DNA of 64,000 nucleotides, taken from assembly GCA_024516035.1 (NCBI GenBank), contig CM044958.1, positions 42,017,743-42,081,742 of the forward strand, in the 5' to 3' direction. Positions 1-11,363 of the stretch are shown one piece after another (positions within the stretch are counted from its first letter, which is position 1; every line of letters starts with the position of its first letter). The notes beneath the pieces were generated by a model. That model ran no database searches. It saw nothing but the letters and a program-made list of their open reading frames with translations, and had not been told where the DNA came from. Source of the stretch: Bactericera cockerelli. Taxonomy: Eukaryota; Arthropoda; Insecta; Hemiptera; Triozidae. A program made the position numbers and the translations under genes.

Positions 1-1536
1 GTACAGGATGGTTTTTAAAACATAAGTATTCTTATTTCTTATGTACTCCGTAAAACTAAACAAATATGCAATGCGCAATACTTGAGAAGCATGAATAATT
101 ATTGGATATTGTGAAATCGTTGTAAAAGGATATTGTATTAAATAGTATAGCTGAATATAATATGAGATTAAAAAAAAAGAAATTATTAGGCACTGTTCCT
201 TATTCAACAGAAAATTTTAAATGAGCAGAGGGAGAATGAATGACAAAATAATGAACAAATCCTCTTGTTTCACTGAACCTTGCTCACTTATTTATTAAGT
301 TTCTATTATGTACAAAGTTGTATAGAAACAGGTATGGTTTATGTATGCATGAAATTAATCAAGGAATAGTGACCAATTTTGGCTGTTTAGAATATTGAAT
401 TGGAAAAGCAGCTAGAAATTAGAAGGAGATACAAGAGATTTAGTATGAAATATCAAAATTGCCAAGTTTATACAATGTGAACCAATCACGAGGAAGTATA
501 ATGTCCATAATTGGCAGTGTATTTTATTTTGTATAATTTTTTTAAACAAAAACGTATTCCCGATATCGAAGTTTAGATATTTTCGAAACTCTGAAGCAAA
601 GAATCTTTTGTATTGAATGCACCAATTTTCATCTCAAAACATCTCACGTAAGACCTTTACTTGTCCTAGTCCATTTTGTTCCTCATTAAAATAAGAAGAC
701 TATATTCGGCAAACTTCCGCTACATACCTATCAGAATTATGTTTGGTGCATACCTTTCCTGAATCAATTCATACAATTCACTTGCTGTTGTCTTTGAAAC
801 AAAATCCCCCCATGCTAAGCATATTTTCCCCTTTACGGTTCCTGCATATTTTTTCCCCCCCAACATTCTTTGAGTTCCCTGGTTTGGCTACTTCTGGGGA
901 AAAGTTTCGGACATCTAAGCTCTATTGCATCTATTCTCCTAGACTACAAGGTTAGCAAAATGAAGTTGCTAGGTCAGTGTTTCGGCTGGTAAGTTAAATT
1001 TAATACAAAATAACAATAGAAAAAGAAGATATAAACATATCAATGTAATACTGTGTCTTAAGGCAAGTTCCAATTTGGCACCAGATGTAAAAATATATTT
1101 AATAGATAAATATTGTTCCGTTATCTCTGTGTGATGATATGTATGAAATGTAATGCCAAAGAGCAATATTTTTGAGAAATAGTAGTGTGGAGGGATAGAC
1201 TGATATTAAAAACTAATACGATAGATAATGATACCTTGTCTAGACAACTTTTGGGGTAAAGGAACTTTCTAATACTATCTTTTCAAAAATCCACAGTGAC
1301 TAGTAGGTTAGTACAAAAGATATGTATGTGCTAATAAAAGAGAAAAATGTATGTTATAGTGTTGTTTTTATTTTTATAAACTCCATTTCTTTTTAATATT
1401 TATCGGAAAGACAATGAATGAGAAATTGTAGACATAAATGTGTGTTATTGTGTTATTATAATTATCATAACTTGGGTAGCACAGAATTACAGAACTTTTC
1501 CTTGAATATCCTAAATTCTTATGTTTGACCATGATT
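1..1536. other. AT-rich, no gene recognised
   Basis: Only the dispersed repeat word at 478-525. Short open frames show no coding bias. Confidence 0.6.
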
Positions 1537-1708
1537 CCACCACTGGTCGCTGTTCACATTAAAGCAGCTACTCATTTTTCTCACGAGGTATGAGTGGACC
1601 CTGTAACATCCAAAGCACAGAGCCAAAAAATTCAGTTTCCGCTGGAATTCGAACCCACGTCTCTGTGCGTGCAAGCCTAGGGCCCTACCCACTCGGCCAC
1701 ATTGACTG
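1537..1708 (-). mobile_element. tRNA-derived SINE (family E), copy 1
   Basis: Minus-strand head with TCAATGTGGCCGAGTGGG (A box) and GTGGGTTCGAATTCCAGCGG (B box), body ending near TGAACAGCGACCAGTGGTGG. About 170 bp, no clear duplication. Confidence 0.72.
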
Positions 1709-4263
1709 AATAATGAATTATTAACTATTCAAATACCATGAATATAACACTTTTAAAAAAAAAAATCAATACAACATCTGGAATCAAATCATGACATCTC
1801 CAATAAATGTTCCTGTTCTTCTGTCCGGAAATAATTTGTTTTCCTGTAGATCTGCGGGTAAATCTCTTGGGTACCACGTCCTCTTTGTACAGACCTGTCC
1901 AATATAAACTTTTTTACTCTTTCTACAGGACAACTATGTTTTTTTATACGTACAGTCCGTTGTTTTTAACATATCGATTATGTGTGCAGAAACAGTTATA
2001 TGTATAAGGTAAATAAAAAATCACAGTAAAACTTTTCAAGTATACATACCAAAATGGAATGAATTTCATGATGTGATTTACTAGAAATGATCGAACTCCC
2101 AGTAGACTATCATTTTTTTTTTTTTTTTTTTTTTTACTTGTCATAAAATTAAGTACACGTGTGCATGTTTATGTATGAGTTCTGTTGGATTTACTTCTTG
2201 ATTGTTTAAAAAAATCTGTCACACTAATGTTTAATATCCCACACTTAAAACTTTAAATCTTTAAAACGAAGGTACTATAACTTGGTCGAGTTTTTCGCAA
2301 TAAGAACTTTGAATTCCATGTTATTTAAATAAAAATTGGAAACAACTTTCGTGAACTGTTGATAATAATAATAATAATACCGCTAAGTTAAGCTTATCTT
2401 TAATTTAACCCTGTCTTATGATTCAGTCCTAAGATATTCCATTAACTACAAAAAAAGTTATTAATAATATATTTCGTCCTACTTTCAACCATTTCAAAAA
2501 CAAAAATGATTAGTAAATTCAAAATAAATAGCCTCATCATTAAATGGATGATGGGAATTATCCAAACAATCCCTAAAATAGAGCCAACTAATCAAATGCA
2601 ATTCCCCATGCAGAGTCCCTCTAGATAGGAAAGAAGAGGAAGAGTATTTCCTACCAAAGCCCATGACAAAGGGGAGAGGTGGGGTTTCTTACCTATAAAA
2701 GAGAAGCGTTATAAACTTTGTGTTTGATGTGTGTCAACTACCAGAGAGCTTTATGCTGAACATATTAAGATATCCTTTGTGTATTTTGGTTCTACGAAGC
2801 GGGATTAAAGGAACGCTTTTTGACTTTAGAAAAAACCTCAACCTCCGCATGTCCTTAGTATTAGACATCAAGCTGTGCTTCCTGGGGGATTCTGATGGAC
2901 CTGACTTCTTCAAGTTTTACATTTAATAACATTCTTCCAGAATTTCCAACCAGATTAACATGATTATAATATAATATGATATACATGAACTATCTACTTC
3001 TCGACCAAAAGGTAGCTTAATTAAGATTATGTATTAGAGTTATAAGATGTTACGTCATCTCCTATGATATTATTATAAGCTTTTAAAAAAATATTGTATC
3101 ATAATACTTTTATTGTTTTTGTTGCAATATTTATAACCCTTCACTTGAATCTTCTTTCATGCAAATATTCGCCGCTCTTTTTTTTGTTCTCCAGATTACT
3201 ATCTTTCTCAAGGATGCTGATTTGTTGGCTGTATTTCTTGCCTATTGGGTAGCTCCGTGGTACCAACACTAAAATCATTTCTTTTCTGTTGCAGAGCGCA
3301 TATTAGCTGACCTAGTAGTCGCAAGTCTGTGATTTTTGAGCACTCCTTTTTCTTTCACAGATTTCATCCTTTATGTATGGATAAACCTGTTAAGCCAATC
3401 ATCTGATTGCAGTGAAATTTTCCTAATAAATTAACGAATATCCAATATTCTTATCAAAAATAATCTAGAATTTCGCCAAAAATATTCATTAAAATATAGT
3501 TTCCAAATCTAGTTCATAGGAAACTAACCGCTAACAGGTTGAGGAGACAAATAACTTAAACGGTCCCAAGGAAAATAAAGACAGAAACATTTTGTTGGAA
3601 ACATGATAAATAATCTGCTTGTTCAGGACAAAATATGGTTTTTCTTTTCGATTACAAGAATTTCACTTTCCCGAGGACAAATTTCCGGAGAAAGGCTCGG
3701 GAGGAAGAGGAGGTTGAGTCTATTTGAGGGATTTATTTTTATGCTGACTCAACTGAGTGGTGTTCTATTATAGGACCTGAGGCAATTCTTACTTCAATCA
3801 GAAACTAGGGGGAGAGAGAGAGGGAGTTGAATGAGAGAGAAAGAGAAGAAGAGTTTCATTTAGTTGTATTTCTCATATTGCACCATTTTTTAATATACTG
3901 AAGACGTAAGTTTGTTTCTATCAAAATGAAACTTGAAACTTCTGATTATTTCCAGAATAATCATCTAATCCCTTTAGGCTAAACGGTTATATCACTGAAA
4001 ATATCAGTATAGTTGTTCGTAGAGGGACTCTTGTGTAATTGAAAACGATAGAAATGTTGTTGTTTTTAATGATAGTTCTGGATGATGATCAAATAATAAT
4101 AATAATAATAATAATAGTGAAAATAATACTGGACTTTTTTGTAGCTAAAATAACATTAAGTATTTACCGAAATTTTACCTCAACACCCTCTAATAGTAAC
4201 ACTAATTGTTGGTAGTAGATAAGTAAATATGTAGTCTCCTCAGTATATTTTTGAATAGATTGT
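1709..4263. other. No supported gene
   Basis: Contains poly(T) at 2112-2135, (AAT)n at 4095-4118 and a purine-rich tract at 3809-3852. A possible small plus-strand exon near 2611-2679 (DRKEEEEYFLPKPMTKG) has a fair acceptor but a weak donor and no partner. Confidence 0.55.
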
Positions 4264-4740
4264 CCTTGTTTTCTCAACAACAAACGAAAAATATTAATCT
4301 GGCCCAATCCCCCATTCTTTTTTTTTTTTTTTAATGGAGGGAAAAATTCGCGTGATCAAACACAGGCGTGGTTTGAGAATTTAGGAGCCCGTGAAAGGGT
4401 TTTCTACCCTCTAAAAAACCCCCAGAGAATCGTTTGTTACAATTTTGCCCGGAACCGATTTCTCATTACTTCGGGTCCTTGTTTTCTCAACAACAAACGA
4501 AAAATATTAATCTGGCCCAATCCCCCATTCTTTTTTTTTTTTTTTTAATGGAGGGAAAAATTCGCGTGATCAAACACAGGCGTGGTTTGAGAATTTAGGA
4601 GCCCGTGAAAGGGTTTTCTACACTCTAAGAAACCCCCCAGAGAATCTTTTGTTACAATTTTGCCCCGGAACCGATTTCTCATTACTTCGGGTCCTTGTTT
4701 TCTCAACAACAAACGAAAAATATTAATCTGGCCCAATCAC
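4264..4740. repeat. 213-bp tandem duplication, 2.2 copies
   Basis: Repeats start at about 4264, 4477 and 4691 with TCCTTGTTTTCTCAACAAC; each contains a T-run and GGAGGGAAAAATTCGCGTG. Copies differ by a few substitutions. No coding signal. Confidence 0.9.
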
Positions 4741-5005
4741 CCTATTGATCATATTCTACGTACTTACATTATACGTCATATATCAGAACCTTTACTTATG
4801 CAGTACTAGTAGTACCTGTTTAACTTCCTGGAATTTCAAATAATTGTAAAAGGCTCCAAGTATGTGTACATTGCATAATATGTGGAATGTGATGGTCTGA
4901 CGGAATTGTTTCTATATTAGTTATTGCCACGGTCAAACAGTATTCGGAAGAGAATGCCGTTGAATATGTTTAATAATAATAATATGAAATAGCAAAAATA
5001 AATAA

Positions 5006-5185
5006 TAATAACACTCTTTAGTGGAAGGTAACCGTGCGAGTTTAATACTCAAAACGTTCTATACCACTTAACCTTCAGAGTTTTGTTATAATGTTGTCAC
5101 AAACTCAAATTATTGAGAAAAATTGATGCATTGGGTAGAATTCGAACCAGCGGCACCGAAACGGATCCCTGCGCTACCTGGATTA
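5006..5185 (-). mobile_element. tRNA-derived SINE with (TTA)n tail (family D), copy 1
   Basis: Body words ACTCTTTAGTGGAAGGTAAC, TTCAGAGTTTTGTTATAATG and the B-box region TAGAATTCGAACCAGCGG match other family D copies. The AAT-rich tail lies at the left. The head end is replaced by SINE core sequence at 5186. Confidence 0.7.
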
Positions 5186-5290
5186 TCAGGCTGGGTAAGG
5201 GTAATGTGGGTAGCTGGAACGATTCCCACCGATTGGAGGCTAAAACCCCCGTCCTGACTGTCTCAGTCAGGACGTTAAAACCAAATATAA
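5186..5290 (+). mobile_element. Family B/5S core fragment abutting a family D SINE
   Basis: GCTGGGTAAGGGTAATGTGG, AACGATTCCCACCGATTGG and AAAACCCCCGTCCTGACTG are the shared SINE core in plus orientation, directly joined to the head of a minus-strand family D SINE. The hairpin CCTGACTG..CAGTCAGG is specific to this copy. Confidence 0.55.
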
Positions 5291-6778
5291 TCTACTGGTC
5301 ACAATAGATCTAATTAGGTCGCAGTGTTAATTGTAAGGATTTCACTGAAAACCATGCAACCAGGTCAGATAATAATAATAATAATAATAATAAATACTAA
5401 GGCGGCCGAGACCTTGCTTACATGTGTCCTGCATGTCTCCCCTGAGGGTCTCTGCGTAGGGTATTAAACTTGCAAAACTAGGGAAGAGGATTAGAAGGCA
5501 GAAACAGAACAATAGTTCGTTTCTTTGTGCCCCCTCACGCATACATGTTTTCTTTTGTACATTTCAATAAAATAAAGAAGAGAAATCCCTCGGAAAAGAT
5601 AAAGAAATATTTAGGTAACATAATATATTACCCCGGGGAAACTCAGGCAGGAACAGGAGATGTAGGAGGAGGATACAGTGGCGCTGAGGCAAGGTGCTGT
5701 TGATTTGTTAATAACATTTCTTCCCTTTCTATTTGTACATCTTCATTTTGTTTGTCTGGATTGTGTTTGTGTATTCCGTGTGGGTTTAGGACCTTTGTGA
5801 GGCGCGCCTCTCGGGAACTCTCAGAAGCGAGGATGAATTTGTGCTCAAAATATAATCGTCCTGTTGATATGTTTTCCTTGCTTCCGTCTCAGCAATTTTC
5901 AACAAAGGACAAAGGAAATCTCACAGCCAAGTAATCCAATGGAAAAGACTATATCTTCTCTGTCTGTGAATCTTTAGGTTGAGGATTCAGTTTAGCGACG
6001 GAGGCAAATATTTCTAGAAGAATGTTTGTTTCCATACGCACTAACTAGCAGTCTGTTCTTTCCATTCTGCCTTCTCTCTTCTTAGAACTCGAGCAGTAGA
6101 AATGTAGAAAGACCATCTATCAACTCTCTCAAGCCAAAATGATAAAGTAGTTTAGCGCCTCCACCACTGCTGCTATGCTGACCTGATTGCAAAGTCTCCA
6201 CTCATTCATTGTCAATTTCCTTTATCAAATGTTAAAATAATTTTTGATCTCAAGCTTCAAACTGAGTAACCAAACCAACATTAACAATCCTTCTAAATAT
6301 TTTTACTTTAAAATATCTCTAACCCATAAAAAAAAAAAAAAAAAATTAAAAAAGAGTTATAGTTACACACTTCTATTTCGCATCAGTGTTGGGTTAAATT
6401 ATACACTTTTAATGTAGGTACATTATTAACTCTGTTCTATTTCAAAGTATATTGCTGTAACATAAGAGTAGGTATGAGATGAACTTTCAATTTGTATTCC
6501 ATCAGAATACCAAGTATTGAAGAGTTGGAAGTGCGATAAGAAGCTTAGAGAAAGCACAAGGATGCATTAGAACGTGTTGAATTTTTCATGGCCACACCTC
6601 TCAGGACTACTCTAGGAAGATTCGAATCCTGTTGGGAAAAATTTAAGCTCACATAAAGGTATAACCCTTTGAAAAAAGCTCTCAAAAACAAAGAATGTTT
6701 CCAAACATCAGAGGTTGTTGGTAAAAAAGTTCTTTAAAAAATAGTGCTTACCTGATGAGTGAGAGGGAGTACCTACTA

Positions 6779-6939
6779 CAAGTTAAGTAAGTAAGTTATC
6801 ATATTTGCGGTAATCACTTTCGCGATGTCAGAAATTCTCAAACTATAGCTTTACTAATTTTTCCCTTAACTTGGGACTTGAACCAGCAAACTCCAGATTA
6901 CAAGTCCGCCTTCTTATCGATCAAGCTACTGAGGTCGGT
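6779..6939 (-). mobile_element. tRNA-derived SINE (family C), copy 1
   Basis: Minus-strand head ACCGACCTCAGTAGCTTGAT, CGATAAGGCGGACTTGTAAT and TGGTTCAAGTCCC are D-arm, anticodon arm and B box of a tRNA. A short body ends in AAATATGATAAC. Target duplication GAGTACCTACTA at 6767-6778 and 6940-6951. Confidence 0.85.
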
Positions 6940-7206
6940 GAGTACCTACTATAACCTATGATTACAAGACCTTGATGCCATTTTTCTTGTTCCTCTTCTA
7001 TTTGAGCGTTTCACAGCTATTATTATTTCGTATGGCCATATGACAAAAACTACTTTAGACTATATTAGTGGTCTCTGTTGTAGTTTGTCCATCTTGTAGT
7101 ATGCGGTATGCCTCCCCTCTGAAAGACAGAAGTGTCACAATAGGTACTTTCCATTTAGGCGCTGGGTCAACAGTCAACACGCTTGCACCAGAAGGCGGAG
7201 GTATCC

Positions 7207-7443
7207 TCTACTAATAATAATAATACTCTTTAGAGTCTTTAGTGGAAGGTAACCACCAGGCGAGGTTAATAATGCTCAAAGCCTTTTCTACCACCTAACC
7301 CTCAGAGTCTTATTATTATGTGGTCACAAGCTCAGATGATTAATGAGGAAAATTCATGCTCTGGGTGGGATACGAAAAAAACGTATCTTTACGGTACCTA
7401 GATTAACACACTAGCGCGTTAACCACTTGACTACCAGTGCACC
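7207..7443 (-). mobile_element. tRNA-derived SINE with (TTA)n tail (family D), copy 2
   Basis: Near full length: AATAATAAT tail, ACTCTTTAG body, CCTCAGAGTCTTATTATTAT, then the head in reverse ending GACTACCAGTGCAC. The B box is damaged by an A-run. Confidence 0.75.
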
Positions 7444-8348
7444 TCACATATCTGTATTCAATTTTTATTGAAAAAATTGGGTGTGGAATTCGAATACAGG
7501 TACTTCCACATGTTGTGAGGGAGGATCTTATTACTGAGCTAATCGTGATTTTTTTATTTTTCTGCAGGTATCTATTTCTATTTTTTATTCATTTCAATGG
7601 TAAGTGTTGCTTGAAAGGTTAAGTTCCTCTTTAGTTGAGGGATAGGGTCTCCTTTAGTTCCCTAAAATCTGTCCCTGTGTCTCCTAAACTCTGAAAGACA
7701 CAGACACAAGGATGTATCAAGTAAGTGTTTCTCGTGTCGAATGAAAAGTTATATGTTATTATCAATATTACGTGCTAGGAATTTATCTATTGTCATTATA
7801 TTAGATATCGTCTTCCTACTCGATTTCTCTTGGTTACAATGTGGTAAGCAAAACTATTTTTTCCCTTCTAAAATTGTCGTTTGACAAACAAAAAAATTTT
7901 TATTTGCTTTAATTATAATTATTTTATTTATTTATAATAGGCCAAAATTATCAGGGTACTTTATGCAAGACAAGACGTCATAATTATGACGTCACATATC
8001 CTTGACGATTGTTATTGACTTGACATTTCAAGTCAATCAATTGTACATTTCATTTCACAAATTATGTTTGTTATGTTTTTTGTAAAAATTGTTAAACACA
8101 TGTCTTTCTATTTGAAATAATTAAATTTTCATGCCTTATTGATACATTTTATCAAAGGAGGTGTCAAGGGGTCATTTTTTTTTAAATTGTGTAAAAACTA
8201 TTTTTTTTTTTTTAGTAAAATCTGTGCTAAAAAAATGCACTGAGTGTTGTTGTTTCTAAATTTAAGATACCCTTGAAAACAGGTTTTCACATTAATTGAA
8301 GTAAATCCGACCCTGTTTTTATTTTAAATTGAACAACATCTGTTTTTT

Positions 8349-8378
8349 CGAGTGGCTCCTTTTTTTGGTGGACCCTGT
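8349..8378 (-). mobile_element. Solo end of a mariner-type element
   Basis: CGAGTGGCTCC, a T-run and GGTGGACCCTG before TA. A related left end (CAGGGTCTGCC, AAAGGAGCCACTCG) is at 23840-23875. No partner end is seen for either. Confidence 0.55.
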
Positions 8379-10803
8379 AGAATAGTCGCTCTGACTAGAA
8401 ATTTGACTGGTCATAGCTCTTCTATTTTTAACTTGATCAAATTTTGCCCTCGGATATTTTGCAAGGACCTCCCCTCTGACTTTAGAAACATTCTCCTTCT
8501 CAACAGCATTCCCACTGCTTCAAATATCTTGTCGACATTACAGGATTTCCTTTACTGCAAGAAAACAGAGAGGCCAGCTCCTCTTTGTTCATTTTCCGTG
8601 ATAAGAAAAGTTAGTCCCCAGTTTGAGCAAGTTTTATGGAATTTCAGATTTTGATGAAGCTTCCTTTTCATGTGATGACGAAAGTTAATAAGTGGATGGC
8701 AGATGAACTTTGATGGCAATGAAAGAGTCTTTGAAGTGCACTTTTCAAAACTTTCACTGATAACGTTAGATTGTTAGTGTACAGTGCGGTTCTTAAGCTC
8801 AAGATGTTCTATTATGTCAACATTTTTTTTTTTTAACTGAAGGACTTTTAAAAAAAGTATCATTTTGAATATTAAGTGAGAGAATTAATAGATGGGTCAT
8901 AAAGTGCAGACTAAAATTGAAAAAAATCAACACTGATACTGGTGCTGTTGAAAATAATCACATACTTTCATATTCGGAGCGTATGGATCGTAGTTTCAAT
9001 GTGTCTGCGGTCTTCGTACACTTGTTCGGATCGGAGCATGCGCAGAAACATGGAAAACACTAGAAACTGTGATCCGTACAATCCGGACAAGTGTTCGTCT
9101 ACCTTTAGGTAGGTATAATACGCACCTCTTGTCCACTTACCGTAAAAATGCGTGTGACAATACAATACATGTATTTCACAGAATAATTAAAATGAATAAT
9201 CTGACGAGAAAAATGCATCCGATGGTATTTTTTTAAAGCATTAAGTTATCTGATAACACTGTTTTGAACCCCATTACATACACAGAAAGAACATCGGCTC
9301 CGCTCCTTCTAGATAACTCAAACCAAGAGATGAAAAGTCGAGTTCTAAGAAAACAGAAAAACACTGCCAATTATGGACACAATACTTCCTCGTGATTGTT
9401 TCACATTATACATATTATCATCATCATCATAGGGTGGCGTCATCGTGAACGATGGTAGCCATACAGTGGAGGAATGACTCAGCACTTGAAACGTCCAGAA
9501 ATATGAAAAAAATTGAAATCGGAGCAAAAAAATATTTTTTTTACAAAAACGAACACAATACTTCCGATTTCTAATATTTGAAATTTCTCGGAAGAAAAAT
9601 GCTCAACACCTATCTGTCAGAAAAGTGATGACATGGAGCTGAGAGGAAAAGACATCTCATCTCATCCTGTTTTCTCTCGCTCTTTTCTCTCCACCTCCTC
9701 TCTCCCTCTCCTTTCTCCCTCTTCTCTCCCTCTCCTCTCCCTCTCTTTTCTTGGAGAGGATAATATTTCCTCGCAGATTTAATTCGAAATCCAACACACG
9801 CACACCTGCCTGCACAGATGGGTAGTGAGTAGGGATTGTAGGGAACCATGCTTATACAATTCGCAGCTATGCTTAAACTCCTTCTAATTCATCTTCTTAA
9901 CCTTTCCCCGTTCAAACAGGGTCGGTACTGTCGACACCCTCCCAATATAGTACATATATAATTATGTATACTGTGCACGTACGAGTATTTTATGATAATA
10001 TATGAGCGTTTGCATAGGTATATTGTTCGCTCTGAAGGACCAAAGACGATAAGGGTGTTCTACTGGAATAGTCCCAGTTTTTAGTATCCAAACCCAGATG
10101 TGGTAGTCTCTTCAAATAAGATTTTTATATTCAAGCAATAACATTCATGAACTTATTTTTAATTTATTTTATTTTAATGTATACGAAGTATTATTAATAA
10201 AATAGTAAATTATTTCCTATAAACTTATAAAATTCCACTTTGAATTTTTTATAAAAAATAATACTTTACCAATCCTATATTACATTATTACAATGATTCC
10301 TCTGAGGTGACTCTTTCCTTTTGATGCTTTACTCATGATGACAACATACCTTGCCTGTTTTTACGTTGATAAGGTAAAATGTAAAAATAATACCTCTTAT
10401 CTGTCGGGTGACAAGCGAAGGCCCCAGGTGCTGTGTATACCTGCCCCAGCTCTTCATTGGAACAATTAGACTTACCGAGCAGACAAGAGCAGTAATTGTG
10501 CTGCTTACACATCTCCTTTTCTTTGCCTTGACTTATTCATCATTCTTCAAATTATGTTTTGCATATCCCGTTTTGAAAATTTTCCTTTTTCAAAATGTGT
10601 TTGTTCATCTGATATTTTAATTTATTTTTGTATTTTAAGCCCAAGCAATGTTCACAGCAGCGGAAATTATCGCTTTGACTAACCCGGTTTCCAACGATGT
10701 TGTTGAAACCAGCATGGCTACAGCTGGAAGGTCTCCAGCCAACTTCAGTTAACTCGTCCTGAACCATTTCTTTGTGAGATCAACCATCAGCATCGTAAGG
10801 ACT
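8379..10803. other. No supported gene
   Basis: Dispersed repeats at 9345-9490, a pyrimidine tract at 9650-9760, and a fragment of family B tail at 9905-9945. A 100-codon frame at 8352-8654 begins in a transposon end and has no recognisable domain. Confidence 0.55.
9345..9490. repeat. Dispersed repeat words shared with 478-525 and 51131-51202
   Basis: CACTGCCAATTATGGACAC and TTCCTCGTGATTG match 478-525 in reverse; a weaker match is at 29590. AGGGTGGCGTCATCGTGAAC and ATGGTAGCCA at 9430-9475 match 51133-51190 in the same orientation. Unclassified. Confidence 0.6.
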
Positions 10804-10812
10804 TCGGATTTT

Positions 10813-11090
10813 TTTTTTTTTTTTTTTTTTTTAAAGTGGGGTTTAACGTCGCTTTCAACTGCCATGGTCATATCACGACGGGGGTTTTACCCTCCATTCG
10901 CAGGAAACTCACAAACCTGCTACTCACATTGACCTCACCCAGCCTGAGTGGGGCCGGGAAAAGCCAGCGTCACGAGAATTAGAATTAGAATGGTCAGTGG
11001 TCACCCATCCAAGTCTTAACCTCGCTGGATGTCGCTTAACTTCGGTGTTCTGAAGGGAACCGGTGTATTCAACATGCCATCGACGCTGGC
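10813..11090 (-). mobile_element. 5S rRNA-derived SINE, copy 1
   Basis: Read on the minus strand it starts GCCAGCGTCGATGGCATGTT and continues through GAAGTTAAGC and ACTTGGATGGGTGACC, which are the box A region and box C of 5S rRNA. A central core (GGCTGGGTGAGGTCAATG, GGAGGGTAAAACCCCCGTC), a tail ending GACGTTAAACCCCAC and poly(A) follow. Flanked by the target duplication TCGGATTTT (10804-10812 and 11091-11099). Recent insertion. Confidence 0.9.
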
Positions 11091-11099
11091 TCGGATTTT

Positions 11100-11363
11100 C
11101 TTTAAAAGCCATTAAATCCTGGGGAACTGCAAGCCAGCCTGGATTGATAGTGTTGGCTACTATGCTCTCGGTATTATAATCCTCTGGCAAGACACTAGTC
11201 TTCTCCCCTCTGGCAAGACACTAGTCTTCTCCTTGTGTAACATCCTCCTAACAAGGTTCCCAAAAAACTCCTCAGAAGTTAGGCTTAGCTTATAGAAGAT
11301 GTATTGTTTATAATATCATTCTTGTACATATAAATAAAAGTATTCAATTCAATTCAATTCAAA
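11100..11363 (+). mobile_element. Possible LINE 3' end with (ATTCA)n tail
   Basis: Tail ATATAAATAAAAGTATTC followed by repeated AATTC is typical of a LINE 3' end. Includes a ~26-bp tandem duplication of CTCTGGCAAGACACTAGTCT at about 11180-11233. Confidence 0.45.

Noticed and set aside
2611..2679. Plus-strand exon encoding a Glu/Lys-rich peptide
   Set aside because: Weak donor, no neighbouring exons with matching phase, no recognised family.
10924..11190. 88-codon minus-strand ORF
   Set aside because: 5S SINE sequence; the same peptide recurs at 45.8 kb.
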